NCBI GenBank assembly: GCA_002005505.1
Contig: MVGU01001560.1
Coordinates: 16,885-80,884, forward strand
Direction of reading: 5' to 3'
Length of the DNA: 64,000 nucleotides
Source: Botryococcus braunii
Taxonomy: Eukaryota; Chlorophyta; Trebouxiophyceae
The notes below the pieces were generated by a model. The model did no database searches. It worked only from the letters and a program-made list of their open reading frames with translations, and was not told the origin of the DNA. Shown in pieces: positions 1-11,060 of the stretch. A program made the translations under genes and the position numbers. How positions within the stretch are numbered: the first letter of the stretch is position 1; each line of letters starts with the position of its first letter.

Positions 1-369
1 GACAGCCCCCCCGTGTCGTTTTCCGCCCCTTTGCATTTGAGACATTGGGGGGGTTGGATTCGGCGGCGGAGGAGTTCTTGAAGCGGATCCAAGGCATGGT
101 TAATCAGGCGCTAGTTGCGCATGAAGACCTTGTCTGGTTTTCTACGCATCGGCGCATCAGCTTTGCGATTGCCCGGGCTGTTGGGCGGCAGTTGGCGGCG
201 CGATTACCCTATGGGGGGGTGGGCGTTCGAGTTTAGGTTACGGGGGTGACTGTTGCTATGCCAGCAGCGCTGGCTTTTGTGGTGCGGGGGCTGAAGTTTC
301 ACGCGCTTCGATTTTAATTTAATTTAATATTCTAATTTTTTTTTATATTCTATATACCGCCGATGCGGT
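1..369. repeat. Repeat R1, copy a (unclassified, cut by window start)
   Basis: The same 368-bp stretch recurs at 6883-7250 with only a few differences. It is GC-rich at first, then AT-rich (TTTAATTTAATTTAATATTC), and ends in a short hairpin with arms ACCGC and GCGGT around CGAT. A 63-codon open stretch without an ATG start lies inside both copies, but I recognise no domain. It may be the U3 part of an LTR subfamily related to Copia-A, because each copy abuts Copia-A LTR sequence; that is inference. Confidence 0.75.
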
Positions 370-916
370 GTAAAGAGTGAAGCCTGTCCTGTAATTATCT
401 AATTAAATCGCAACTACATTCAAAACCTGTAGTGTCCGCAACAGAGGTGTTAAGTATTCGTGACGGAGGTTCAGTAAGCCTCGAGTATCAACACACCTAT
501 TGTTCCCAACACTGTACTTCAGCCACACGCAAGTTGCATTACTGTAATCACAGCATTTACCAAGAGCCTGCGGCTTCTACTTAAGCATAGAAGTTGGAGC
601 ATACCCTGGCGCGACGAGAGGTTCGAATCAGTCGAATGGTGAGGAGCGCCAATCACTGCAGCTACCAAACACATTCTACTGTTCCAACAGCAAATGCAAT
701 AATAATACAAGCAGAATACAAGTGCAATTTGCTTCACTTCGAACAGGACGCTCGGACGTGGCTCGTAGAGGCCAACCAAAGAATCTTTACATTTGACATC
801 ATTACTGCTTGCCCTACTGGCACAATCTCATATACGGATGAATTGCTTCTCACATCAACTGGTTTCACAGCATCGTCTCAGATAGGTTCTGTGCCGGACC
901 TGAGTCCGGCACGCTC
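370..916 (-). repeat. Diverged Copia-A LTR, left part
   Basis: The sequence aligns by eye, with many substitutions, to the interior of Copia-A LTRs such as 8430-8345 and 56220-56560. Shared blocks include the GCCCTACTGGCACAATCTCATATACG stretch (shown here as position 812-838) and the GTGCCGGAC/GTCCGGCAC hairpin at 892-913. It is interrupted by Gypsy-1 directly after CGCTC (912-916) and resumes at 6782. It is clearly older than the other copies of this LTR in the window. Confidence 0.75.
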
Positions 917-1177
917 TGTAGCGTTAACTAAGCGGAAGAGGTTTTTATGAGACAGTGAGACGTTCGTGGTGTGCAACGAAAGAGTGTTACATGATTGATT
1001 CGCAAGCGTACTCTTAAACCCAGGGTGGATTGAATTATACTGTACTGCCACAGACGCGTAGTCGGGCAACCGAGCGAACTACTTGAGCGAGGTTGTACTG
1101 CGAATCCAGATCACATGGCAAGTCAAAGAGCAATGCCAAGGACCATACTAGAGCATTATACCCTAGGAAATGCTGCA
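917..1177 (-). repeat. Gypsy-1 3' LTR
   Basis: 261 bp, beginning TG and ending CA in plus orientation, near identical to 6521-6781. The one difference I noticed is GCTGCA against GCTACA at the end. Confidence 0.95.
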
Positions 1178-1190
1178 TGCCCTCCCCCTT
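1178..1190 (-). other. Gypsy-1 polypurine tract
   Basis: On the minus strand this reads AAGGGGGAGGGCA and directly abuts the 3' LTR, the normal place for plus-strand DNA priming. Confidence 0.85.
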
Positions 1191-1938
1191 GGCATAAGCT
1201 ATGAGATGTTGTTTATGGCAATGGGGCCACAAACGTAAGACAGGGGCATCACGAACCCTGCTTACTGTAACTATAGACAATCACACCTCCTATAGTTACG
1301 AAACAGCGCAAGTCAGAGGATGAAGTCCACAAAGCAAGTTAGCACGACACAGACGAGGGACTCATCTGCTCAATGCTCGAATACCTTAACATTCTAAGGA
1401 CTATCGTCTGCAAGGCGGATCCTCTAACTTAGGGGACGAACTCTCTAGACAGCACTCACACCAGTGATGAAACAATTAGGTTGAGTCATTAGACTAGCAC
1501 TTGTCCAAACCTTAGGTCCAGTTACCCTGCACTGCAGTGTAACCTTCGCTTGAGGTGGCTTTCCAACTAAAGGCATAAGGCATATCGTCTAGAGCAGCAA
1601 GCTATACACAACTAACTGCCACATAGTGTATCTCATGGGTAAGATACCAAAGCAAGTTACTCATGCACGGAACTACAATTTGCAGCTACACTGCCACAGC
1701 AAGTGCATCACAAAATGGAGCCGTAGGTCAGGAAACATAACCCATGCAAAACAATTAACCAAGAGACATGCATGCAAGTCCCAATTCACGAATCCCCCTC
1801 CCAGACCCTTCCACCCTCCCTCCCTCCCTCCCAGATCCAAGCTGGCTGGTGTTGAAGCTCCAAGGGTCATCAGCCGCAAGTGGCTGGAAAAGTCTCAAGC
1901 CGCAAATGGCTTAATCAAGGGATGCCCGCAAGTGGGAC
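1191..1938 (-). other. Gypsy-1 3' untranslated region
   Basis: About 750 bp between the end of the chromodomain frame and the polypurine tract. It has no convincing coding content. A CCCT-type pyrimidine run lies near 1805-1832. I see nothing else in it. Confidence 0.6.
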
Positions 1939-4900
1939 TTAAGAAAGGACTGGGGCAGCTGTCACGTCATCAGCCAGATGGCGAACATGGGCAAGAGGCT
2001 CCCAAGTATTCTCAGTCTCATCGTAGCCTTTCCATTTGACTAAGTAGCGCCAAGACTTTCCAACTTTCTTCTTAGCTATGATGGCCTCCACTTCATAAAC
2101 GCCGCCACGCTTGTCTGCATACAAAGGAGGTGGTGAAGTAACAGTAACTGGTACAGATGAAGACACATAAGGCTTCAGCTGGGAAACATGAAACACAGGA
2201 TGAATATTTACAGTCTCAGGCAAGACGAGTCTAAAAGCTCGAGAACCAACTGCTGCAGCAATAGTAAAGGGCCCAAAATACTTAGCTGATAACTTTGACG
2301 AGAGCCCAGGTGAAAGCTGGTTTTTTCCTTGCAGCCAACAACACCTGGTCCCCCACCTTGAAAGGGTGGTCTCGTCTCTTTCTATCTGCATAAGATTTCT
2401 GCCGTTGCTGTGCAGAGGCAAGATTAGATTTGGCACTCTCTAAGGCAGTCTGCAGCCCCTCAACCCATTCAGAAACGGCAGGATTCACAGAACGTGCGGG
2501 AACAGCAGAAAACAAGGGAGTAAGGGGATGGCGCCCATGATTCAGGAAGAAGGGTGTCTGCAGTTTTGAAGCCTGAAGTGAGTTATTATATGCAAACTCC
2601 ACCATACTCAAATACTTGTACCAGTCATCCTGCCTGGGACCCACAAACCCTCTCAGCATGTCTTCCATGGTCCTGTTCATTCTCTCAGTCTGCCCATCCG
2701 TCTGAGGGTGGTAAGCAGTAGACATAGCAATCTCAGTACCCAATATTTTCACAAAGGCCTTCCAAAAATGGCTAGTGAACCTTGGATCTCTATCACTCAC
2801 AATGGAGGTAGGCATTCCAAATCTCACAAAGACCCTGTCAACAAACAGTTGTGCAAGTTGAGGTGCAGTGATGGTTTTAGTGCATGCAGCCAAGACACAC
2901 AACTTAGAAAACCTATCCACAAATACCACAATAGAGTCAAACCCACAGCAGACAGGTAAATCAGTCACTAAATCAAGGGAAACGCTCTGCCAAGGTCCAT
3001 ATGGAATGGGCAGTGGCTGAAGCAAACCATAAGGTACGGCTCCAGTCCCTTTAGTGCGCTGGCAGGTGTCACAAGACCTGCAAAAGTCCCTGACTGATGA
3101 GCTGAGACGTGGCCACCAAAATTCCCTGCACACTAATTCATACATCTTGTTAATCCCAAGATGGCCAGAAAAGGAGGTGGCATGACACTCTCTCACTACC
3201 TTCTCTCGCAATGCATCAGGGACATACACTCTACCTGACTGCACCGAATAAGGTACAGTGTCTCTCATCACCAAAACACCTTCTTCCACAAGTTTAGCAA
3301 CTGTGGGATCAGAAACACACAGCAAAGCAATTTCTGGTAGGAGGGACGAGACAGAAACAGAGGAGACATGCATTACTGCCAAATCAACACGCCTAGACAA
3401 AGCATCTGCAACAACATTGACAGTGCCCTTCACATATTTAATATCAGGCATGAATCTCATGATTTCAGTAAGCCATCTTTCCTGCCTACTAGTCCTAACA
3501 GGAGCACTCAATAAATACTCAAGTGCTTGCTGGTCAGTGTGTACAGTAAACTTAGCACCCAGCAACAAATGCTTCCATTTAAGCAAGGCATGAACAAGAG
3601 CAAGCAACTCTCTGTCATATGGTGCTAACTTCCTCTCAGGGGGTTGGAGTTTCCTGGACTCGAAGGCAACGGGCTGCAGTCCCTTTCCTTGATCCTGCTG
3701 CAACACAGCACCAACAGCAAAACCTGAGGCATCTACATGCACAACAAAACGTTTATCTAAATCAGGCATCAAAAGGCAAGGAGGAGTAGAAACAAGATCT
3801 TTCAATGCTACAAAGGCTTCCCGCTGGGGTCCCTCCCAGGTCCAAGGCACATCCTTTTTGAGCAACTCAGTAAGAGGATAGGCAACATCTGCAAAACGGT
3901 CCATAAAAGTATCATAATATTGAGTAAGACCTAGAAACCCTCTCAACTGTGACACATTCAAAGGAGTGGGCCAATCCTGAATGGCTACAACCTTCCTAGG
4001 ATCCACCATAATCCCATGAGGTGTCAACAGGTGTCCAAGGTATTCCACCTGCTTAGCAACAAAATCACACTTAGACCTTTTGCAATAAAATTTATGTTCC
4101 CTGAGCACTGACAAGACTGTCCTCAAATGCTCCATATGCTCTGCAACAGATTTAGAATATATGAGGATATCGTCTAGGTACACCAGCACAAATCTATCAA
4201 GGAAGGGAGACAAGATAGAGTTCATCACAGACTGAAAGGTGGCAGGTGCATTGGTTAACCCAAAAGGCATAACAGTGAACTCATAATGACCATAACGGGT
4301 TTTAAAAGCAGTCTTTTCTATGCTGTCATCATGCATACGTATCTGATGATATCCAGAGGCAAGGTCTAGCTTAGAAAATACACAACTTCCATGCAATTGC
4401 TCGAACATCTCATCAATCTTAGGAAATGGGTGTTGGGTCCTAACAGTAATCCTACTCAAGGCCCTGTAGTCAATGCATAAACGCCATCCACCATCCTTTT
4501 TGGGAACAAATAAGATGGGTGCACCAAATGGTGATGTCGATGGGCGGATGAACCCCCTCTCAAGGAGCTCCTGCAACTGTGCACGTAGCTCAGCAAGCTG
4601 GGCTCCAGACAGTGGATATATGCGGGAGGCTGGAGGAGTTGCGTCCGGCTCCAATCTGATGTGGTGGTCTCCAGCACGAGAAGGAGGGAGGCCTTCAGGA
4701 AGTCCAGACAGTACATCCTTAAATTCCTGCAAAAGCTGCTCCAACTCTGGCACATTGTATGCATCAGTATCTGAAACATTGTCAGTCACTGCATTCAGTT
4801 GAATAATGTACACTGATTCACCCAACTTCACCATCTCTTCCACTTCCATGGATGAGATCACATACCCAGGCATGCCTGACCTCTGACACCCCAAAAGTAC

Positions 4901-5512
4901 ATGTGTTTTATTAGCATGAACCAAAGACACAGCATTCAATTTCCAATTCACACTTGGGTTAAAAGCAGTTAACCAAGGTTTGCCCAAGACAAGATCATAG
5001 TAGGTCAACTCAGTAGGGAGGCAGGTGACTCCAAAACCCAAGGTCCCAACAGTTAGGTCAGTTGACACACTATGTCCTACCACAGATGTCCTACCATCAG
5101 CCACTCTCACAGTAACATGTGAACTCAAAGGCACAGTGGGAAGGGCAAGCTCCTGCACAAGTTTATCATCAATAAAATTTGCAGAGGCTCCACTGTCCAA
5201 CAAAATCCTGACAGGTCTACTAGCAAGAATTCCCTCAAACTCTATGCAAGTGGAGGAAAGATCAAGACTATTCACAATGTGTCTACTGTCAAGCTGAACA
5301 AAAGAGTCAAAAGAACTTGCGGGCAGGGGTTTCTCCTTCACACTGAGACAACCAGTCTGTACCAGGCAACGATATAAGGGCAAGCCTGTATGGGAACTGC
5401 AGTGGGGTGAGCTCTTAAAGGTGGAAGTAAGACCCAGTGCATCCAAAACAGAAGCCGAGAGCAATACATCATGAGAGTTGTTGTTGTGTAGTCCCTTCCA
5501 GCACCTGTTCAC
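1939..5512 (-). pseudogene. pol: Gypsy-1 pol: protease, RT, RNase H, integrase, chromodomain (frameshifted)
   Basis: The main frame (5512 to 2282, 1,076 codons) carries an aspartic protease with DSGA at about residues 106-109 and an RT with YLDD at about 445-448. RNase H follows (start near HVDASG), then an HHCC integrase zinc finger and an integrase core with SLD, SDRD and the E of TERMNR. The integrase tail and C-terminal chromodomain (YLVKWKGYDETENTWE) lie in another frame, 2436 to 1939. The shift falls at a run of six T at 2321-2326, so one base lost or gained in a homopolymer explains it. Family and domain order are typical of chromoviruses, in which the chromodomain guides integration to marked chromatin. 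This copy would make a pol lacking its targeting tail unless the shift is an assembly error. Confidence 0.92.
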
Positions 5513-5846
5513 AGTGGCTCAGGCAAGAGAGCACAGTCAATCTAGTACCTGGCAGTAGCTGTGACACAAGCTGGCTAACAGTACACTCCCTGTTACTACC
5601 ATCAACAAACAAGACAACATGAGCATCACTAGAAAGAAGGTGAGGAGCTGCATCTCTCTTATACATGCACACAGGATTGATCAAGTCACTGGCATGGGGG
5701 GATGTCTGAAACTCTCTACACAAACCATGCCCATCCACAATATGGGACTTGAAAGAATGGCAACAACTGTGAAAGAAATCCTGCAGATTACCAAGCCCAT
5801 ACAAAACAGGAATCCCATACTGGGTCACTGAACAGTTGGCAGACAT
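5469..5846 (-). pseudogene. Gypsy-1 gag-pol junction fragment
   Basis: A 125-codon open stretch upstream of protease, in a different frame from pol and overlapping its first codons. It has several Cys and His residues but no clear CCHC knuckle and no domain I recognise. Its place between the broken gag and protease suggests it is the N-terminal part of pol or the remains of the gag C-terminus, displaced by another frameshift near 5490-5510. Confidence 0.45.
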
Positions 5847-5892
5847 CTGAAACAGGCCTCACACTGCTGTAATACCAAAGAAGTCCAACAAA

Positions 5893-6450
5893 TCAAGTTT
5901 TATCTGATTTGTGAAAGTGCTTCCTCAACTCAAGGTGTAATTGGAAGCAACGGAAGAACGTCGTAGCCACCTCCACGGACCGAGCGGATGCCAAGCCTAC
6001 ATCGTAGGTCCCCAAAAACATTTCAGTCTGCATAAGCCAAGGATCCAACTTCATTGGATCTCCCTCGAATACAGATGGGTCTGGCAACTTGAGCGAGGGC
6101 TTCCCTGAACCTGACGAGGCTGTAGCCGATGCCGGAGTTGCCGTTGGTATGGGCTGCGGCACGACCACAGGTGCAGGTTGCGCGAGAGAGCACTGAATTA
6201 ACATCTCAAGTCCCTCTGAAATGCTCTGAGTGGTATCAACTGGAGGGGAATGCGACGGAACACTAGATCCCAATGCAACGGCTCCTTCGAGCAGGGCACC
6301 GATATCTACCAAACGCCTAAGCATACAACGGAGATCTACCCATGAACGATCTACATATACATGAGCAAGAAGATCTATGGATGGATCTGGCTCTGCGATG
6401 CCAGGACTAGGTGCACGAGCCCTTGAACCCGAACGAGGATGCCGATACAT
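5893..6450 (-). pseudogene. gag: Gypsy-1 gag, N-terminal part only
   Basis: The likely start is the ATG at 6450-6448 (MYRHPRSG), giving 185 residues. The first part is low-complexity and rich in Pro and Ala. The C-terminal 60 residues (LKLPDPSVFEGDPMKLDPWL onward) look like the beginning of a Ty3-type gag capsid region. The frame stops at 5893, before the rest of the capsid and the zinc knuckle, so an internal deletion between gag and the protease-side sequence is likely. Its product would not be a complete capsid protein. Confidence 0.7.
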
Positions 6451-6487
6451 CACAATCCGAAAGGAAAAGAAACGCACCACGAACGAA

Positions 6488-6519
6488 CGACAAGGAACTA
6501 ATCCTTGTCGCCGATACCA
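6488..6519 (-). promoter_or_regulatory. Gypsy-1 primer-binding site with overlapping hairpin
   Basis: On the minus strand TGGTATCGGCGA (6519-6508) follows the LTR by one base. It matches the 3' end of a predicted initiator tRNA-Met (CGCCGAUACCA). The inner edge of the site overlaps a perfect hairpin at 6488-6510 with 9-bp arms CGACAAGGA / TCCTTGTCG. Confidence 0.85.
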
Positions 6520-6520
6520 C

Positions 6521-6781
6521 TGTAGCGTTAACTAAGCGGAAGAGGTTTTTATGAGACAGTGAGACGTTCGTGGTGTGCAACGAAAGAGTGTTACATGATT
6601 GATTCGCAAGCGTACTCTTAAACCCAGGGTGGATTGAATTATACTGTACTGCCACAGACGCGTAGTCGGGCAACCGAGCGAACTACTTGAGCGAGGTTGT
6701 ACTGCGAATCCAGATCACATGGCAAGTCAAAGAGCAATGCCAAGGACCATACTAGAGCATTATACCCTAGGAAATGCTACA
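6521..6781 (-). repeat. Gypsy-1 5' LTR
   Basis: Partner of 917-1177, same 261-bp length. It is followed by target duplication CGCTC at 6782-6786. Confidence 0.95.
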
Positions 6782-6882
6782 CGCTCGTTCCTTTGACGAC
6801 AAATCAGCACAACTTTGCGAGAGTCAATAAAATATCTAACCACATAGGAATTATCTGGTCAGACATAGGAATTATCTCCTCA
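6782..6882 (-). repeat. Diverged Copia-A LTR, right part
   Basis: Continuation of 370-916 after the Gypsy-1 insertion. It matches the Copia-A LTR segment found at 7649-7712. A short direct repeat, ACATAGGAATTATCT, occurs twice near its end. Confidence 0.75.
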
Positions 6883-7250
6883 GACAGCCCCCCCGTGTCG
6901 TTTTCCGCCCCTTTGCATTTGAGACATTGGGGGGGTTGGATTCGGCGGCGGAGGAGTTCTTGAAGCGGCTCCAAGGCATGGTTAATCAGGCGCTAGTTGC
7001 GCATGAAGACCTTGTCTGGTTTTCTACGCATCGGCGCATCAGCTTTGCGATTGCCCGGGCTGTTGGGCGGCAGTTGGCGGCGCGATTACCCTATGGGGGG
7101 GTGGGCGTTCGAGTTTAGGTTACGGGGGTGACTGTTGCTATGCCAGCAGCGCTGGCTTCTGTGGTGCGGGGGGCTGAAGTTTCACGCGCTTCGATTTTAA
7201 TTTAATTTAATATTCTATTCTTTTAATATTCTATATACCGCCGATGCGGT
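6883..7250. repeat. Repeat R1, copy b
   Basis: Second copy of the stretch at 1-369, ending in the same CCGCCGATGCGG hairpin. It is followed two bases later by the end of a minus-strand Copia-A LTR. Confidence 0.75.
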
Positions 7251-7252
7251 AT

Positions 7253-7712
7253 TGTGAAAGGTTATGGGCAGAGAGAACACCTGTAAGTCCGCAAAAGGAT
7301 TTGTCAATGCACTGTAGAGGTTTCGTCAGTCAGACCTCGACACATCCTTTGGCGCGACTGATACAGGTTCGACAGGAGCGCCTTCCCTTGCGGCAACCAA
7401 AAAGCAAGTACGACTGTCTCAAAGACAAATCAAATATGCAATAGCAAGCTTCAACTTGTAGCAAACAGACAGGACTTCCATTCCGTGGCACAGGATTCGG
7501 CCAACCAACGAATCGATTACATGGGACAATATTACTGCTTGCCCTACTGGCACAATCTCATATACGCATAAATTACTTCTCACATCAGCTGGTTTCATAG
7601 CATCGTCTCAGACATGTTCTGTGCCGGACCTGAGTCCGGCACACTCGTTCCCTTGACGACCTAACAGCACAGCTTTGCGACAGTCAACAAAATATCTAAC
7701 CAAATAGGAATT
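7253..7712 (-). repeat. Copia-A LTR fragment
   Basis: It begins TGTGAAAGGTTATGGGC, the reverse complement of the Copia-A LTR terminus, and follows the LTR for 460 bp. It breaks off at ATAGGAATT, where the Copia-E LTR fragment begins. Confidence 0.85.
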
Positions 7713-7965
7713 TATTCGATTATTTGATGTCAATTTGATCAAAAACAGTTTCAGGATTCCTGCATAGCAAGCGACAGCTGAGTTAATGCAGGCAAAGGAC
7801 GGTGCCAAACGGAAATACAGAGGTCCGACTTGAGGCACCGGAGACAGCAATCGAATGTCTTTTACATATATCAAACTATACAATAAAGCTCGAAACAACT
7901 AAACACACCTGCATAGCAAGCGACAGCTGAGTTAATGCAGGCAAAGGACGGTGCCAAACGGAAAT
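7713..7965 (-). repeat. Copia-E LTR terminal fragment, inverted
   Basis: The 253 bp are the reverse complement of 19625-19877, the last part of the Copia-E 5' LTR, including the GATCAAATTGACATCAAATA end. This is almost exactly the part missing from the truncated Copia-E 3' LTR at 45069-45589. Confidence 0.85.
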
Positions 7966-9342
7966 TGTGAAAGGTTATGGGCAGAGAGAACACCTGTAAG
8001 TCCGCAAAAGGATTTGTCAATGCACTGTAGAGGTTTCGTCAGTCAGACCTCGACACACCCTTTGCGCGCGACTGATACAGGTTCGACAGGAGCGCCTTCC
8101 CTTGCGGCAACCAAAAAGCAAGTGCGACTGTCTCAAACACAAATCAAATATGCAATAGCAAGCTTCAACTTGTAGCAAACAGACAGGACTTCCATTCCGT
8201 GGCACAGGATTCGGCCAACCAACGAATCGATTACATGGGACAATATTACTGCTTGCCCTACTGGCACAATCTCATATACGCATAAATTACTTCTCACATC
8301 AGCTGGTTTTATAGCATCGTCTCAAACATGTTCTGTGCCGGACCTGAGTCCGGCACACTCGTTCCCTTGACGACCTAACAGCACAGCTTTGCGACAGTCA
8401 ACGAAATGTCTAACCAAATAGGAATTATCTCATTAAATCACAACTACATCAATACCTGTAAGTCCGCAAAAGGATTTGTCAATGCACTGTAGAGGTTTCG
8501 TCAGTCAGACCTCGACACACCTATTGCCCCAAGCATTACGATTTAGCCAGAGCAATGAGCAACATTGCAAATGCAGTGGTTATCAAATACATCATGCTAT
8601 TCTATCATCTGTCAAAGTGCCAACGTACCCTTTGCGCGCGACTGATACAGGTTCGACAGGAGCGCCTTCCCTTGCGGCAACCAAAAAGCAAGTGCGACTG
8701 TCTCAAACACAAATCAAATATGCAATAGCAAGCTTCAACTTGTAGCAAACAGACAGGACTTCCATTCCGTGGCACAGGATTCGGCCAACCAACGAATGAC
8801 GAGTCTGTCGCCTCCAGCAGTTAAATACCTGACCGTGTTTGGCGCCCAAGGGACTCGATAAAAGTCGAGTCCCTGAAAGCTTCTCATTCCAAAAAGTCCC
8901 TAATTGGTAATCCAATACGGATGATGTGTCCTAGACAAAATACCTAAAGGTCCCATTTTCTGTACCTAATTAAACACACTGATGTGGCCGCCTAAGAATT
9001 AGTTTGACTGACCTCGAAGACGTATTCGAGGTCCCAAAAAACAAGTTCCACTGAGTGCCACGATGCTGTGTGAGTCAATGCAAAGTTGTCCAAACCTCTA
9101 TGTGAAGTTACGTGAGGAAGACTGAGGTCTGTCAAGGAATTATGTCGCTTCACAGCCAAGTTCCTAGGACTAGCTGGAAGAAGTATGCAGTAGTTTGCAC
9201 CTAAGGCCCAACAGTGTTGTGCCGTCCAGGGCAGCCTGGCATGCACGACTGTTTTGCCTAGGATGAGTCAGAAGAATACCTCTGAATAAGTCCAACAGTA
9301 ATGCTCCCTAAGTAATTACCTGATCTAGGTCATTACCTATAA
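7966..9342 (-). repeat. Copia-A LTR, long form
   Basis: About 1,377 bp, reverse complement of 9683-11060, lacking only the last three bases. It contains two copies of a ~461-bp internal unit starting at 7993 and 8455. It abuts an RT fragment rather than a polypurine tract, so it is not the normal end of an element. Confidence 0.9.
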
Positions 9343-9682
9343 TATTAATTCGTCCACATCAATACCCTGAATTTGACGACATCCTTGTGCAACAAGACGA
9401 GCTTTGTACCTTATAACATTACCATGGGCATCGACTTTAACAGAATAGATCCAGTGAACTGGGATGACTTTCTTTCCTCTGGGTCTTTCAGTGTACTCAA
9501 AGCACTCATGAGCATCGAGAGAGTTCTTCTCCTCGATCATGGCTTGTTCCCAAAACACCCACTGATCAGACATTCGTGCCTCACGATAGTTACTTGGTAC
9601 AGGAATCTTGCTAAATCTCACTCCTGCAGGACTAGCAAGGCAAGCACGTAGAAAAGCAATACTGGCAGGTTCACTGGCATCC
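9343..9682 (-). pseudogene. Copia-A RT N-terminal fragment
   Basis: About 340 bp encode on the minus strand the start of the Copia-A reverse transcriptase region (RFSKIPVPSNYREAR onward to GIDVDE). It is the reverse complement of 14497-14834. It is cut at both ends by Copia-A LTRs. The junction with the LTR at 9682/9683 is the exact mirror of the junction at 14496/14497, so the two places derive from one inverted duplication. Confidence 0.85.
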
Positions 9683-11060
9683 TGTTATAGGTAATGACCT
9701 AGATTAAGTAATTACTTAGGGAGCATTACTGTTGGACTTATTCAGAGGTATTCTTCTGACTCATCCTAGGCAAAACAGTCGTGCATGCCAGGCTGCCCTG
9801 GACGGCACAACACTGTTGGGCCTTAGGTGCAAACTACTGCATACTTCTTCCAGCTAGTCCTAGGAACTTGGCTGTGAAGCGACATAATTCCTTGACAGAC
9901 CTCAGTCTTCCTCACGTAACTTCACATAGAGGTTTGGATAACTTTGCATTGACTCACACAGCATCGTGGCACTCAGTGGAACTTGTTTTTGGGACCTCGA
10001 ATACGTCTTCGAGGTCATTCAAACTAATTCTTAGGCGGCCACATCAGTGTGTTTAATTAGGTACAGAAAATGGGACCTTTAGGTATTTTGTCTAGGACAC
10101 ATCATCCGTATTGGATTACCAATTAGGGACCTTTTGGAATGAGAAGCTTTCAGGGACTCGACTTTTATCGAGTCCCTTGGGCGCCAAACACGGTCAGGTA
10201 TTTAACTGCTGGAGGCGACAGACTCGTCATTCGTTGGTTGGCCGAATCCTGTGCCACGGAATGGAAGTCCTGTCTGTTTGCTACAAGTTGAAGCTTGCTA
10301 TTGCATATTTGATTTGTCTTTGAGACAGTCGCACTTGCTTTTTGGTTGCCGCAAGGGAAGGCGCTCCTGTCGAACCTGTATCAGTCGCGCGCAAAGGGTA
10401 CGTTGGCACTTTGACAGATGATAGAATAGCATGATGTATTTGATAACCACTGCATTTGCAAGGTTGCTCATTGCTCTGGCTAAATCGTAATGCTTGGGGC
10501 AATAGGTGTGTCGAGGTCTGACTGACGAAACCTCTACAGTGCATTGACAAATCCTTTTGCGGACTTACAGGTATTGATGTAGTTGTGATTTAATGAGATA
10601 ATTCCTATTTGGTTAGATGTTTCGTTGACTGTCGCAAAGCTGTGCTGTTAGGTTGTCAAGGGAACGAGTGTGCCGGACTCAGGTCCGGCACAGAACATGT
10701 CTGAGACGATGCTATAAAACCAGCTGATGTGAGAAGTAATTTATGTGTATATGAGATTGTGCCAGTAGGGCAAGCAGTAATATTGTCCCATGTAATCAAT
10801 TCGTTGGTTGGCCGAATCCTGTGCCACGGAATGGAAGTCCTGTCTGTTTGCTACAAGTTGAAGCTTGCTATTGCATATTTGATTTGTCTTTGAGACAGTC
10901 GCACTTGCTTTTTGGTTGCCGCAAGGGAAGGCGCTCCTGTCGAACCTGTATCAGTCGCGCGCAAAGGGTGTGTCGAGGTCTGACTGACGAAACCTCTACA
11001 GTGCATTGACAAATCCTTTTGCGGACTTACAGGTGTTCTCTCTGCCCATAACCTTTTACA
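9683..11060 (+). repeat. Copia-A copy 1 5' LTR
   Basis: 1,378 bp from TGTTATAGGTAATG to CCATAACCTTTTACA. It carries three hairpins: 9-bp arms GACCTCGAA/TTCGAGGTC near 9993-10016, 10-bp arms AGGGACTCGA/TCGAGTCCCT near 10152-10177, and GTGCCGGAC/GTCCGGCAC near 10671-10692. The ~461-bp internal unit is duplicated. Confidence 0.92.
10713..10719 (+). promoter_or_regulatory. Candidate TATA box in Copia-A LTR
   Basis: TATAAAA, about 20 bp downstream of the GTGCCGGAC/GTCCGGCAC hairpin. The same arrangement occurs at 17999-18005 (plus) and 56123-56129 (minus). Transcription from here is inferred. Confidence 0.5.

Larger units (their letters stand above)
917..6781 (-). mobile_element. Gypsy-1, chromodomain Ty3/gypsy element (chromovirus)
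   Basis: Two 261-bp LTRs (917-1177 and 6521-6781) flank a minus-strand internal region. The 5-bp target duplication CGCTC lies at 912-916 and 6782-6786. Order on the minus strand is LTR, iMet-type primer site, truncated gag, protease, RT, RNase H, integrase, chromodomain, polypurine tract, LTR. It sits in an older Copia-A-type LTR. It is probably non-autonomous: gag lacks its C-terminal half and pol has frameshifts. Confidence 0.95.

Noticed and set aside
1626..2039. 137-codon plus-strand open stretch in the Gypsy-1 3' UTR
   Set aside because: It overlaps the antisense of the chromodomain, has low complexity (Pro/Ser from CCCT runs) and no recognisable domain.
7993..8600. Regularly repeated blocks resembling a CRISPR array
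   Set aside because: Units are ~461 bp and are LTR-internal duplications, with no short repeat-spacer pattern and a eukaryotic context.
8703..8915. A 70-codon and an 84-codon open stretch conserved in all Copia-A LTR copies (also at 10111, 13855, 14144, 17397, 56519 and elsewhere)
   Set aside because: They are conserved only because the LTR is repeated. They span the hairpins, show no domain and have no coding signature beyond copy identity.
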